NCBI GenBank assembly: GCA_022605955.1
Contig: JAKCOZ010000040.1
Span: 1,674,001 to 1,738,000 of the forward strand
Length of the DNA stretch: 64,000 nucleotides
Direction of reading: 5' to 3'
Source: Rallus limicola
Lineage: Eukaryota; Chordata; Aves; Gruiformes; Rallidae
Position numbers and translations under genes: made by a program. The first letter of the stretch is position 1; each line of letters opens with the position of its first letter. Shown here piece after piece: positions 23,320-35,490 of this stretch. The notes under the pieces are model-generated. The model was not told the DNA's origin and searched no databases. It was given only the letters and a program-made list of their open reading frames with translations.

Positions 23320-23325
23320 TTTATT
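23320..23325 (-). terminator. Possible DAD1 poly(A) signal (AATAAA, minus strand)
   Basis: TTTATT on the + strand, about 740 bp past the DAD1 stop. It is the only AATAAA-type hexamer I see in the interval. A GTACGG donor just after the stop codon leaves room for a spliced 3'UTR. Confidence 0.4.
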
Positions 23326-24060
23326 GATGGAAAGGATTACAGTAACTGTAACGAGGCAGCAGACACCTCCATAGACAAGTCTTTGTGGAAAAATCTTGAG
23401 CCTGGCATTCCCTTCCTCCACCAAGGAAGTACAGCAAGGGAACAGACATCCCAATGCCAGATTGCAGCATCACAGCTCCAGAGCAAATCAAGACCTGGAA
23501 AGAAAGGCAACATGAACAGTGTTTCCACAAAAGAAAAGGGAATACCCCACAAGCTCAAATGATCTTATGGTCCCTTGCAACAGTAACAACAGTCCTGTTG
23601 AGCAAATATTTCTTGCAACGGTAACTTTTTAGCACCAAAACCTCCTTGTCCCAAACTCCATCTGCTGTGAAACCAGAGGCTTGGGCACCAGTTATATCAT
23701 GGCCTCCAAATACAACAACCCTCACAAACAGGCCCCAGGAGTTCCAGCTCCCAAAACCCCTCTGGCAAAGAAGCAGGGAGGGTTTCTCTCATAAGAGAGA
23801 AACGTGTAGATTTCTGTAAAGATCCTAATTAAACTGACTGCTAGAAGTCAAAAAAATACATGAACAAAGCCAGAAAACCATAAATCCTAACTCTGCCAAC
23901 TTCAAGGAGAACAGCTTATGGCCAAGATGGGAGCTAGGACTCCTAGTTTCACTATCTTTTTACTTCTCTCCCAACTCTACAAAAGTACTGAAATTGTGTG
24001 AGCTGTGGTTGCCCCTTTTGTGACCCCCAGAGAGCCGTACCTCACAGTCTCTTCTACAGC

Positions 24061-25139
<1,079 letters not shown>

Positions 25140-25339
25140 GGTCCCGCCGGCCAGGATGAGGTGGCCGGAAGCAATGCCCAGCACTTCCGGGACACCTCGG
25201 GGCCGCGCAGGCGTACGCGCAACCCGCCACCAGGTCAGTGACCGCTGCGCAGGCGCGGCTCTCCTGCCCGCGAAAGGGCGGAACTGCTGTACGGGTGAAG
25301 AGGCGGGCTGGCTACTCAGGGGGTCTGTCTGAGTCCGCG

Positions 25340-25545
25340 CCCCCGAAGCCGTAGAAGAGCCAATGAGAGCCGGGACTGCCTTCCAAGAACCAATGAGATC
25401 CAAGTAGCGGCTGTTGCTAGGTAGATTAGAGAGAGACTGCTTCCCAAAAACCAATGAGAGCCAAGTAGTGTCTGTTGCTAGGTAGATTAGAGAGAGACTG
25501 CTTCCCAAGAGGCAGTGAGAGCCAAGCGGCTGTTGCTAGCTGCGG
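25340..25545. promoter_or_regulatory. Tandem CCAAT-box / GTTGCTAG array between DAD1 and a divergent transcript
   Basis: A unit of about 60 bp (TTCCCAAAAACCAATGAGAG, then GCCAAGTAG, then GTTGCTAGGTAGATTAGAG) is repeated nearly three times, at about 25379-25437, 25438-25499 and 25500-25536. A further CCAATGAGAG sits at 25359. CCAATGAG is an NF-Y site. GTTGCTAGG resembles an RFX X-box half-site. The third unit has lost its CCAAT (GGCAGTGAG). Confidence 0.65.
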
Positions 25546-26085
25546 TCCAGCTTGCAGCTTCCGCGGACCATGAATGCCGGCGGCGCCGTGTCCCGGTGCC
25601 TGAGGCTGTGCTCGCCCTGCGGACGCCTGCGGGCCCCTGATGCCTGGACGGGTTGCCGTGGACGGCGGCTGGGGGCAGCGCTGACTGTCCGGGGACGGCG
25701 GCCCCATCCCGGGCGTCCCGCGGACGGAGCCTGGGGACACTGTGGCCGGTCCCCGGCACAGCCGGGGCAGCGCCCGCCCTGGGAGGCCGCGGCAAGCGGC
25801 CTGCCCGTCACATCTGGCTGCTGCCGGGAGAGCCAAGGGCCCAAAAGGGGTGGTGCTGGGAAACCGGCACTGCTGGGAGCGGCAGAGCATCTTGCCGTGG
25901 GTGCGGGTGGCCTCTGCTGCGAGTGAGGGGACGGGCTCGGTGTGTGCTGAGGCCTTTACAGAAACCCGGGCCCGTTCTTCAGGAGGGTGGTGGAGGCCTG
26001 ACTTTGGTGGCCTCTTCCTCAGGGCTGGGGAAAGCAAACTCTTGTTTTTCTTGCCTTCAATAAAAAAGAAGCTGCTGCTTTGAGC
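25546..26085 (+). ncRNA. Possible divergent single-exon transcript from the DAD1 promoter
   Basis: GC-rich stretch beginning just after the CCAAT array and ending with AATAAA (26059-26064). An ATG at 25570 in fair context opens a 118-residue Arg/Gly/Ala-rich frame to 25926. Other frames, including the opposite strand, are also open, so coding is not demonstrated. I do not recognise the product. It may be a promoter-divergent lncRNA or a small lineage-specific protein. Confidence 0.35.
26059..26064 (+). terminator. Poly(A) signal AATAAA of the divergent transcript
   Basis: AATAAA followed about 25 bp later by a T-rich run. Confidence 0.4.
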
Positions 26086-26099
26086 TTTTTTTTTTGGGA

Positions 26100-26352
26100 A
26101 AAAACATAACAGACTTTTTCAAGAGACCAGAAGCAGACCTTACAGAGAGTGGTGGAACAGGCTGCCCAGAGAGGGGGTGGGTGCCCCATCCCTGGGGGTG
26201 TTCAAGGCCAGGTTGGCTGGGGCCCTGGGCAACCTTGTGTAGCTCCAGGCCTGGAGGTTGGTGTCCCTGCCTGTGGCAAGGGGTTGGAGCTCTGTGACCC
26301 TTGGGGTCCCTTCCAACCCAGACCAGGCTGGGATTCTATGAGTCTATGATCT
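26100..26352 (+). repeat. CR1 LINE 3'-end fragment
   Basis: 'gagtggtggaacaggctgcc' block and a GATTCTATGAGTCTATGAT tail. Confidence 0.85.
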
Positions 26353-27480
26353 TCCTTGTGTTTAAATCCTTCCAGCCTTCCTGCGACTCCCAAGCCAGGA
26401 ACGCTTATGCATTCCATATAGCTGTAACAGTCCCTGAAAGGAAGATGGGGCATTTCCCTATCCCCAGCCTGCTGACAGGATTGATTGTGTGTGTGTCACA
26501 TGAGCTATGTCATGGGATCAATGGTGTAGCCCATATCTTTGGAGACCTTATCCATTCTAACTCGTGTGCTTGCTCCCCATGGATGTCTTCTCCATATCTG
26601 TGCCTGGGATTGGTGATAGAAATACCCCCAAGAAACAAACACCTGTGTTTATGTGGTAGGGAATGTACCCATGTGGGGGTTTGACAGGGGAAGTGTGTAC
26701 ACATTCCCTTCTTTGATTTCAACTTGTGCAGTGCGTTTCTCCCTTGAAATCTGTAAGTGGTGGAGCTAAGGTGGGATGTTTACAGATGCCCCTTCCTCCA
26801 GGTTCTTCCTCCTGTTGAAGAGGCCCACATTTCTGAGCTCACTTTCTGTGGCTAGGAGATTAGATTGATTCTGCTAGGACACAGTCTGGCACCTTACCCA
26901 TCTTCCTTCTACAGTCTCTGGTATCCTGATGTGTTAAAGTCTCACTAGGAAACTGGGACCTGAGCATGCATACTCCTACAGGGTTTCTCTGCAGTGCCAA
27001 AAAGGGGACTGGGACTTCTTTTTCCCTTAGTCAGTTGCTTGTTTTTGTGGCATGTCTGGGAATAATAATTTGCCTGTGTCCCCTGTAGTCCAGCATGGGA
27101 GCAAAGGTATGTGTGGAATGGATCCTACAACCCTGTATAGGAAGTTTCACACCAGCTCTATGACACCATGCCCTGGGTGAAGAAGGTGGATGCCATCTTG
27201 GGGTACTCCAGCAATTTGGTGTTGCTCAGAGTTGCTGAGACCTTTGGGAACTTGCCATGATGATTTTCAAAGACAGATAAGCTGGAAGCCCTTTCCTGCT
27301 TTTGATGATCTCTCAATAGCCCTAGAGAACAAGGTTTTTGGAGGGAGATAACAATTGCTACCCCAGAGCTAGTCTGTAGATCAAACAGTGGAAAACTATG
27401 GAAGGAGAGGGGAATTATAATGTGGTGAACCTCTGAGTTCAAAAGGTGATGATGAATAAAACAAAGTCCAACTGGCAGAT
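26353..27480. other. Intergenic, nothing recognised
   Basis: No gene or clear repeat. The minus-strand 145-residue frame at 27158-27595 has no recognisable domain and overlaps LINE remnants at its upper end. Confidence 0.4.
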
Positions 27481-28155
27481 GGTTGTTAGTGGAATCCTTC
27501 AGTATATTTTGTGACCAGCCTGGATGATGGTACAGAGTTCTCTCATTTGTGGATGATACCAAGTAGGCAGGAGCAGTTGATACACTGGAGAGCATGGCTA
27601 CTATTTAGACTGACCTTGTGTGCCTGCCCATGGCAGGGGGGTTGGAACTAGATGATCTTTAAGGTCCCTTCCAACCCAAAGCATTCTATAGTTCTATGAA
27701 AAGCAACACCACCAATTTCAATGAAGTTTAGAGCAAAGTTGTGATCCTTATGTGGGATAAATGGCTGAAGCGCAAGATGCGTCATGCTGAGACAACTGGG
27801 TTTGTTCTGTCTTGAGAAGAGATGGCTCAGGTAGGATCTTACTGTGACATTCAGCTACCTTTTGGGAGGGTATATAAAAGGTAGATCTTGATTCTTATTG
27901 CAGGTGCAGAGGCATAGGATGAGAACCAATGGACACAACATGAGAAATTCAGGTAGATGTTCAGAAAAGATTTTCCACAGTGTAGCTAAATACTAAAGCA
28001 AGGACCCTGAAAAATTCTTTAATATCTTGTAGATGTTCAGAACTGAACTGGACAAGGCGTTGAGCAGCTGCTCCAATTTGTGCCTGCTTTGAGTGGGAGT
28101 TGAACCAGACATTGCCAGAGATCTCTTCCAAACTATATTACTGTGATTTATGATA
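27480..28155 (+). repeat. Old CR1 LINE remnants
   Basis: 'cattTGTGGATGATACCAAG' near 27544 matches the reverse-transcriptase FADDTK region. A CR1 tail follows at 27610-27697 (ATTCTATAGTTCTATG). A second, very diverged 3' end runs from about 27700 to 28155. Confidence 0.6.
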
Positions 28156-28602
28156 ATTTAATGACTCTACAGATGATTTAAAAAAAACACCTCTGTAGGC
28201 AGGTACTCCCATTTTCTACACTTCTAACACATTTGTAACTTCCACAGCAATTCTTTGTCCATTTTTCTGCAACATCACTTCTTTTGCTCCCCTTAAACAT
28301 CTCCTTGGTCTTTGCTTCTGTCCTGTGTTTTTCTTCTCTGTCTAGAGCCAAATATTTATCCTACATGTATGAGATTTAGTATCTAATACCTTTTACTTCC
28401 TCATGACTGAGTCAACCAAAGCAGCAGATAAAAAAATATAATCCACCACACAAGGGATTCTGTTCACAAGGTGTTTGAGAAGAAAGCAATGGCCATTGCT
28501 CCACCTAAAACCTGCAATGGAGGGTCAAAGATTAATTGTTCTATGATATTTCTTTTTGAACTGACAAGGGAAAATAGGGTTTTGCTAATCCACTATCCAA
28601 AA

Positions 28603-28712
28603 TCACAGAATCACAGAACCACAGGGTTGGAAAAGACCTTTAAGATCATCAAGTCCAACCGTTCCCGTTCTAAGCTAAACCAGATCCCTAAATCCATCTC
28701 TTCTGCTCCAGC
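28603..28712 (-). repeat. CR1 LINE tail fragment
   Basis: 'aatcacagaatcacagaacc' followed by the 'aagacctttaagatcatcaa' block, reversed. Confidence 0.8.
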
Positions 28713-29777
28713 TGTGCTAACTTGAAAGCATCTGAAGCTTTTTATTTGTGCTGATCCTTTCCCCATTGTAGAAGTAAAACAGCCAACACCTCACTGGCAG
28801 AGGTTTGGCAGACTTCTGTAGTTAGGAGATACCTGCATCATGACCTGATAACCTCACCGAGTTAGCATGAGTTGAATGTTGAAGGAATTAGTTATTTGTA
28901 GAAGGATGGACTGTTAGACACTCCACACCCAAAGTAATCCACTCTATTGTGATTTACTGTGTCCTGTTTATCTGACACAGCTTGGTGAAGAGTAAGTCAT
29001 ATAACCCAAAGGTGCATACATTCTGTAACTGCCCCATTTGGGCAGAGTTCACATCATCAGAGTTGGTCACTGCTGCTCTCTGTCTCCCCTATGGTTGTAG
29101 CAATAACCTGCCTCTGTCCTGACCTAGTCTCAGTTGCATCCTGTTACACCAAGGAAAGTGGAAGCTCTATATCTTGTAGAAACATTATTCAGTGTTGTGG
29201 TAATGTCAGAGGGAAATTTGGATTCTAAGAGGCAGTTTGTGGAAGTGCCATCTCTGCTGTAAGGAAGGATTAGCTCTGGAGTCATTCTATTTTATTTTCT
29301 TAAGTGCATTTTCTCTTGGACTAACAATAGCCTTAGACCTCTCTGTCCTGACACTAATATCAATGTTTCCTTTACTGCATTTTTGTGACTGTAAATTTTC
29401 TTGTCGTCCACGCTAACAACCTGAGGAAATACACACCACCCATAAAGGTCTCCCTTTGAAAGCAACAATAGCAGATATTTGACTGTGGTGGTAGTCTGTC
29501 TTATTTGCAGTTCTACTGTGGGGTGGCATTTACCTCACCATTGGTATAGTTGGGTATATGTCACATGAGTATCACTCCCTTGCCTTGATCACAAGTTGAA
29601 TAGCTGAGTATGAGATGTGGTCAGCAGGACAGTGTAAATAAGAACTGTATGTGATGAGGTTCCACAGAGACTGGATTGACAACTTGTACTGGCATTTGTC
29701 TATATCTATCCCTCCATCCCAATAGAAATATGGAGGTAACACTGGCATGCAGACATTGTAGGCACAGAGGATGTGAG
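28713..29777. other. Intergenic, nothing recognised
   Basis: No supportable gene, RNA or repeat. Confidence 0.35.
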
Positions 29778-30415
29778 TTGGAAAGGACACATTTTGGTGC
29801 CAAGCTGTTAGTAGCTCCCAAAAGCAAGAGGTAAGAGCATTTGTCCTGGCTTGTATCAAAAATAGTGTGGCCAGTAGGTCTGGGGAGGGGATTGTGCCCC
29901 TGGACTGGGCACTGGGGAGGCTGCACATGGAGTGCTGGGTCCAGTTCTGGGCTCCTCACCATCAGAAGGACATTGAGGTCCTGGAGTGAGTCCAGAGAAG
30001 GGCAACCAGGCTGGGGAAGGGGCTGGAGGGTAAATCATATGAGGAGCAGCTGAGGGAGCTGGGGGTGTTGAGGCTGGAGAAGAGGAGGCTGAGGGGAGAA
30101 CTCCCCACCTGCCCTGCCCTGCCAGGAGGGTGCAGAGAGGTGGGCGCTGGTCTCTTCAGCCAGGGGACAGGAGATGGGACAAGGGGAAATGGGCTCAAGC
30201 TGCCCCAGGGCAGGGTCAGAGCAGATGGCAGGGCAAAGTTCTTCCCTGGCAGAGTGGTGGGGCTGTGGCCCAGGCTGCCCAGGGAGGGGCTGAGTCCCCT
30301 TCCCTGGGTGTGTTTAACAGAGGGGAGATGAGGTGCTCAGGGATCTGGTTTAGCTTAGGATGGGAATGGTTGGACTTGATCTTAAAGGTCTTTTCCAGCC
30401 TTGTGATTCTGTGAA
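29778..30415 (+). repeat. CR1 LINE copy with a short shared 5' flank
   Basis: CR1 from about 29845 ('ggcttgtatcaaaaatagtg') to the 'gaccttt/tgtgattctgtg' tail. The 60-70 bp before it ('gccaagctgttagtagctcc') also precedes the CR1 at 63.4 kb. Confidence 0.85.
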
Positions 30416-30900
30416 CAGCATGGCTGTGCCAGGGTTCATACTTCCAGGATGCCTTTGGCTGATGGCTGCAGTGCACCTGTGGTGTGACTAATGCACACAG
30501 GGAACCACAACACCAGCAGTAGATGTGACTGCAGGAAGTGGCAAATACCTCTAAAGTATGAGTTACATATTGAAACTCCCCATCTGGTGTCTACATAGAA
30601 GAAAGTGAAAGCTCATTTACATTTGGGACAATGTGAATAAATTTGAATAGAGAAATCTGCTTTCCTAAGGCTTAAGATTACTTGGACCTGATGACCATTG
30701 ATTAGCTTGCACCACATTATTCTGAAATCATCATTTTTGTGTATGGAGCGTATGCACCCGTGAAAACTGAACTGCCCAGTAATGAATGCAAGTGAAAGTA
30801 CAGTGCATCAATGCAGTGCATGTATTTGCCAGATGATGGTAAGGCAAGAGAGAAGAATAGAGTGGGAATAGCACAACCTGACCTCAATGAAGACTTGAAT
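30416..30900. other. Intergenic, nothing recognised
   Basis: No gene or clear repeat. Confidence 0.35.
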
Positions 30901-31755
30901 AATCACAGAATCACAGAATCACAGAATCTTAGGGGTTGGAAGGGACCTCAAGAGATCATCGGGTCCAACCCCCTGCCAAAGCAGGCTCCCTATCTCATAT
31001 TGCATAGATAGGCATCCAGAGGAGACTTGAATATCTCCAGAGAAGGAGACTCCACCACCTCCCTGGGCAGCCTATTCCACTGCTCCCTCACCCTCACTGT
31101 GAAAAAGTTCATCCGCATGTTGGTGCGGAACTTCCTATGCTCCAGCTTACAGCCATTGCCCCTTGTCCTGTCCCCACAGGCCACTGAAAACGGGCTGGCC
31201 AATTCCCCCTGCATCCCAAGTCTAAGATATTTATAAACACTAATTAGGTCCCCCCTAAGTCTTCTTTTCTCCAGGCTGAACAGACCCAGCTCACTCAGCC
31301 TTTCCTCATAGGGGAGATGTTCCAGGCCCCTAATCATCTTCGTTGCCCTTCTCTGGACTCTCTCCAGAAGGTCCCTGTCTTTTTTATAGCAGGGAGCCCA
31401 GCACTGGACACAGTACTCCAGGTGGGGCCTGACCAATGCAGAGTAGAGGGGGAGGATCACTTCCTTCTACCTGCTGGACACACTCTTCCTGATGCATCCC
31501 GGGATCCCATTGTCTCTCTCAGCCACCAGTGCACACTGCTGGCTCATAGCCAAGCTGTCATCAACCAGGACCCCCAGGTCCTTCTCCACAGAGCTCTTTT
31601 CCAGCAGGTCATCCCCCAGCCTGTACTGATACAGTCGGTTGTTCCTCCCCAGGTGCAAGACCTTACACTTGCTATTGTTGAACTTCATTAGATTTCTCCC
31701 AGCCCAGCTCTCCAGCCTGTCCAGGTCTCGCTGGATGGCAGCGCAGTGTTCCTAC
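30901..31755 (-). repeat. Young CR1 LINE copy (about 0.85 kb)
   Basis: It starts with three AATCACAG repeats. The minus frame (30990-31460) reads [15 protein letters not shown] and [20 protein letters not shown], a well-preserved CR1 ORF2 C-terminus. It is nearly identical to the copies at 35.7 and 38.4 kb. Confidence 0.92.
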
Positions 31756-31907
31756 ACTACAATGAGCCATGGTGGACAAGACAGTGCAAATGACATGATT
31801 GTAATGAGCCACGGTGCAGACCATGGGTTAACAAGTGGCAGAGTAATATCTGAATCTGCTGGAAAGACATATCACAATATCATCTTGGATGGTTCCCACT
31901 CCTATCA

Positions 31908-32090
31908 GAATCATAGAATTATAGAATCATAGAATCACTTCAGTTGGAAGAGACCTTTAAGATCTTGAGTCCAACCACAGCCTAACCCTGCCCAGTCCAC
32001 CTCTAGACCATGTCTTCAAGCACAACATCTACACGCCTTTTAGATACCTCCAGGGATGGTGACTCCACCACTTCCCCGGGCAGTGGAGGA
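31908..32090 (-). repeat. CR1 LINE 3' fragment
   Basis: 'atcatagaattatagaatca' terminal repeats and the 'agagacctttaagatc' block, reversed. Confidence 0.82.
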
Positions 32091-32329
32091 TGAGAACGTT
32101 GGTCAGAGAACTGGGGCATGTGTGACATAAAGAGAATTAGAGGGAGAAGGCAAAGTTGAGAGGAGCGATCTACCTGTACTGCCCACTGTCTGAAGGGGAT
32201 TTGTAGAGAAATCAGATCCAGAGCTCTCAGAAGTGAACAATGGAAGGACAAGAGGTGTGGGAAATGGCTTGAACAAGTAAATATCCACTGGACACAAGGA
32301 AGCAACGCTTCACCATGAAAATAGTGAAG

Positions 32330-32485
32330 TATGAGGCAGTGCCCTGGGAAGGTAGGGGATGCTTGGAGAAATTACCTAGAGAAGGTCATGAGCAACCTTG
32401 TTCAGCTTTGAAGTTAGCTTTGCTTTTAGCAAGGTATTGGACCTCCAGAGGTCCTTTCTGATCTCATTTTCTCTATGGTTTCATT
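32330..32485 (+). repeat. Ancient CR1 3'-end remnant
   Basis: 'gagcaaccttgttcagcttt' and 'ggacctccagaggtcctttc' match the CR1 tail, heavily diverged. Confidence 0.5.
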
Positions 32486-33629
32486 ATATTCTTGCTGTTC
32501 TTCAAACATTCACAAATATTTTCCCAGAAGGTGTTTGGCAAATTTCACTACCTAATTGCTCCCTGAGGTTTGACTCAGTGAGGCAGTACAAGAATGTAAT
32601 ATGCTAACACTATTATAAAAAGAAGCTCACAAGAGAGGGAATTTATTTGTCAAACTAAATGAAGGAGAAACATCAGACTTAGAGTCCTTTTTGAAGCATC
32701 CTGGAATTTTGTGGATATACTGGTAACTATTTGACAATTTCTTAGAGTTTGGGTGTGATTTTTTGGAGACAGGAAGGATTAAAGTGATGATGGCTTGGAA
32801 AACCAAAATTTTAGCCTTCAAACTCAAGTTAAATCTTTTAGTTGTTACTGAATGTCTTGTTTCAAGGGACCACTGTCAGCTTCCAGGTAATATCTGTTGG
32901 TCTGTGGTATTAAAAAAAAAAGTCCTGGATCGTATATGTTTTATGAGAGGGGAGTTTTATTTTAGTGTTTTATGAGAAACCATGAGATGAAGTTAATAAA
33001 ACTTCTGGTTTGTTGCTGGAAAAAAAGGCACTAAAGGGGAAAGATTCTACTATAATAGTGCAATAAGAATGGTTGTAGCATCCTAGCTTGTATCTACCCT
33101 TTTGTTGAGCATTTCGTAAGGAGCATTTGAAGAAAGGATTGGGTGGGATATTTGGTACAGACTATGAGCAATCTAAGAAATGCTTGCTTTCCCTGGAAAC
33201 TAATTGTCTTGCTGTTTATTTCAATCATTCAGAAATATCTGAAATGAGTCTGAAATCAGTTTAAAACCAGATTAGAAGATCCAAACACAATAGATAAAAC
33301 CTGGGTGAACTGGGTGCAAAATGATCTATATGTTTCTTTTCAGGGCAAGGAGGGCTGGTGTCTGGGAGAAAATGGAAAGAGGATGCAGTTATAACCCCAT
33401 CAGTGTGGCCTTGCAAGCCTGCAAGAAAAGAGTGTGATTGAAGGGCATAAGCTAGGGTTTTTTAGTTCCACATCACTTCCATGAGGTAATGGCAGCCACA
33501 GTGCTGAGTACTGTAGTAGTGTATTACAGCAGTGCCATAGACACAGTGCACTCAATGATGTACTTGTCTGAGTTATAGGATGTTGTAGTGCACGGAATAC
33601 TTGGAGACAGGAGCTCTGAAGAAGAAAGA
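32486..33629. other. Intergenic 5' of the olfactory receptor
   Basis: AT-rich. No gene or clear repeat. It probably includes the receptor's promoter, which I could not locate. Confidence 0.35.
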
Positions 33630-35274
33630 ATGAGCATCAACATGAAAGTTGATCTGCTAATCATAGGGTAAGTGAAAAGTAAACTAAATCTTCACATACT
33701 TTTTCCTCTTCCCCCTCATACTCTTTGTCAGTGTAGCATACATCCATTTCTCTCAGTGGTAACTAGCCATCCTTCTCTTTGTGGCATTTCTTGTCTTTCT
33801 GCCTGGTCTTTTCACTCCAGAGTCTCTCTCTCTCTGTCTTTTTATCTCTTTTTAGCTGCAATAAGTTTCTCTTTTGCAATACTAATGTATCCATCAACTA
33901 GTCTGATCTCCTTTGGTGTGAGTCTACAGTCCATTCCTCTGCACTACTGCTTTTGAATTAGTTTCAACTAGTAGGTCTCTGAGTCCCTAGTCAAAGAACT
34001 CATTGTGTGCATTTGGCTTTTTCTGTATTTGGAGGGTGAATATTGTCAGACCATTCAGAGGTTCATTTGTCTTAGAGTCTACAGTGGCCTCTGCATGTGC
34101 ACCTCACTCAGTTATACTTGAAGGGAACTGTATGAATCAATGTAACTGGAGTGAGGGCTCAGTGTTACAGGTGGATCTTGGGACTCCATTTGCATGAGCA
34201 AGATTGTTAATATGTGGTTACTGTGGCTGCTCCAGTCTTCTACAAGGGGTTAATTGCTAGTTTTCCCCATTAATGTTAGAAAAAACAAACTGATTTGCCT
34301 TATTTTCTTTTTCTGCTAGCAATGAAGCTTCAAAGAACTACACAACAGTAGTGGAATTTGTCCTCTTGGGACTGTCAGGCAGTCGCCATTTGGAGATCAT
34401 CCTCTTTTTGTTTCTTGCAATAGCCTACTTCTTGATCCTGCTTGGAAACACTGCTGTCATCAGCATCACTCTTGTGAATCATATCCTTCAGACTCCAATG
34501 TACTACTTCCTCAGAAATTTTGCCCTTTTGGAAATCACTTTCACCTCCACATTCATTCCCAGCACGCTCTACAGCCTTCTGACAGAAAGGAAGATGATTT
34601 CCCTGCCTGGTTGTTTCCTTCAGATGCTGCTTTTCTTTTACTTGGGTGCCTGCACATTTTTCCATGTGGCAACAATGTCCTTCGATCGCTATGTTGCCAT
34701 TTGCTGCCCTTTGCATTACACAACAATTATGAACAACAGGTTTTGCCTCCAGCTGGTCCTGGCTTGCTGGGCAGTGAGTTTTCTCTTGATGTTTCCTCCC
34801 ACCATTATGATTGTCCAGTTGCCATTCTGTGGTCCCAATGTCATGAACCACTTCTACTGTGATACTTCTCTGTTGTTGCAACTGTCCTGCACAGACACAG
34901 GGTTCATTGAAGTACTGATGCTTATCATAATAATCATCATCATACCTGGCACTTTAATAGTAACTGCTGTTTCTTATGGCTGCATTATTATCAGCATATT
35001 GCATATACCATCTTCCACAGGTAGGAAAAAGGCATTTTCCACTTGCTCAGCTCACCTCATAGTGGTGACAATATTTTACAGCACAAGTATTTACAGGTAT
35101 ATCCGCAGGGAACAGCGAGGTGGGCACGACTCTGACAAAATTCTTTCTTTCTTCTTCTCTGTGGTAACTCAGATGCTTAACCCATACATCTACTCACTCC
35201 GGAACAATCAAGTCAAACAAGCCTTAAAGGAGAGCATGTTGAAGGCATTTTCTCGCTCCCTAAGGCAGTTGTGA
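33630..35274 (+). CDS. Olfactory receptor, class II (OR6-like), probably with a spliced N-terminus
   Basis: Odorant-binding seven-helix GPCR of olfactory neurons, acting through G-olf. The main exon (34320-35274) is uninterrupted. Family marks in order: ETFVLLG-type start (EFVLLGLSG), GN in helix 1 (LLGNTAVIS), PMYYFLRNFALLEI, the helix 3 motif MSFDRYVAICCPLHY, KAFSTCSAHLIVV in helix 6, and NPYIYSLRN in helix 7, with a short C-tail ending RQL. The frame has no ATG before EFVLLG, and GTG at 34351 is not a credible start. A strong acceptor (TTTTTCTGCTAG, ending 34319) precedes it. A candidate exon at 33630-33667 (ATG, 12 codons plus 2 nt, then GTAAGT) joins in frame, giving 330 residues. Receptor identity is certain; the first exon is inference. 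Confidence 0.9.
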
Positions 35275-35490
35275 GTGCTGGAGTCACCCATCAAAGTGAT
35301 TGAATTGTTTCCCAGTTGCAACATCAGCATTGTATAACTGAATTAAAGATTCTGATTTCAAAGGGTTTATGCTTTCTACAACTTATGTTGTTCCTTCTGA
35401 TGTTACCAACCAAAATATGCCAACACAGAAAGGATCTTCTAGTTTTCCAGTACTTAGACTCAGCTTTGCTTGTATTTTCTCCCCCCTTGC

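Noticed and set aside
34351..34353. GTG as the start codon of the olfactory receptor
   Set aside because: Nuclear vertebrate genes do not normally start with GTG, and it would leave almost no N-terminus; a spliced upstream ATG fits better.
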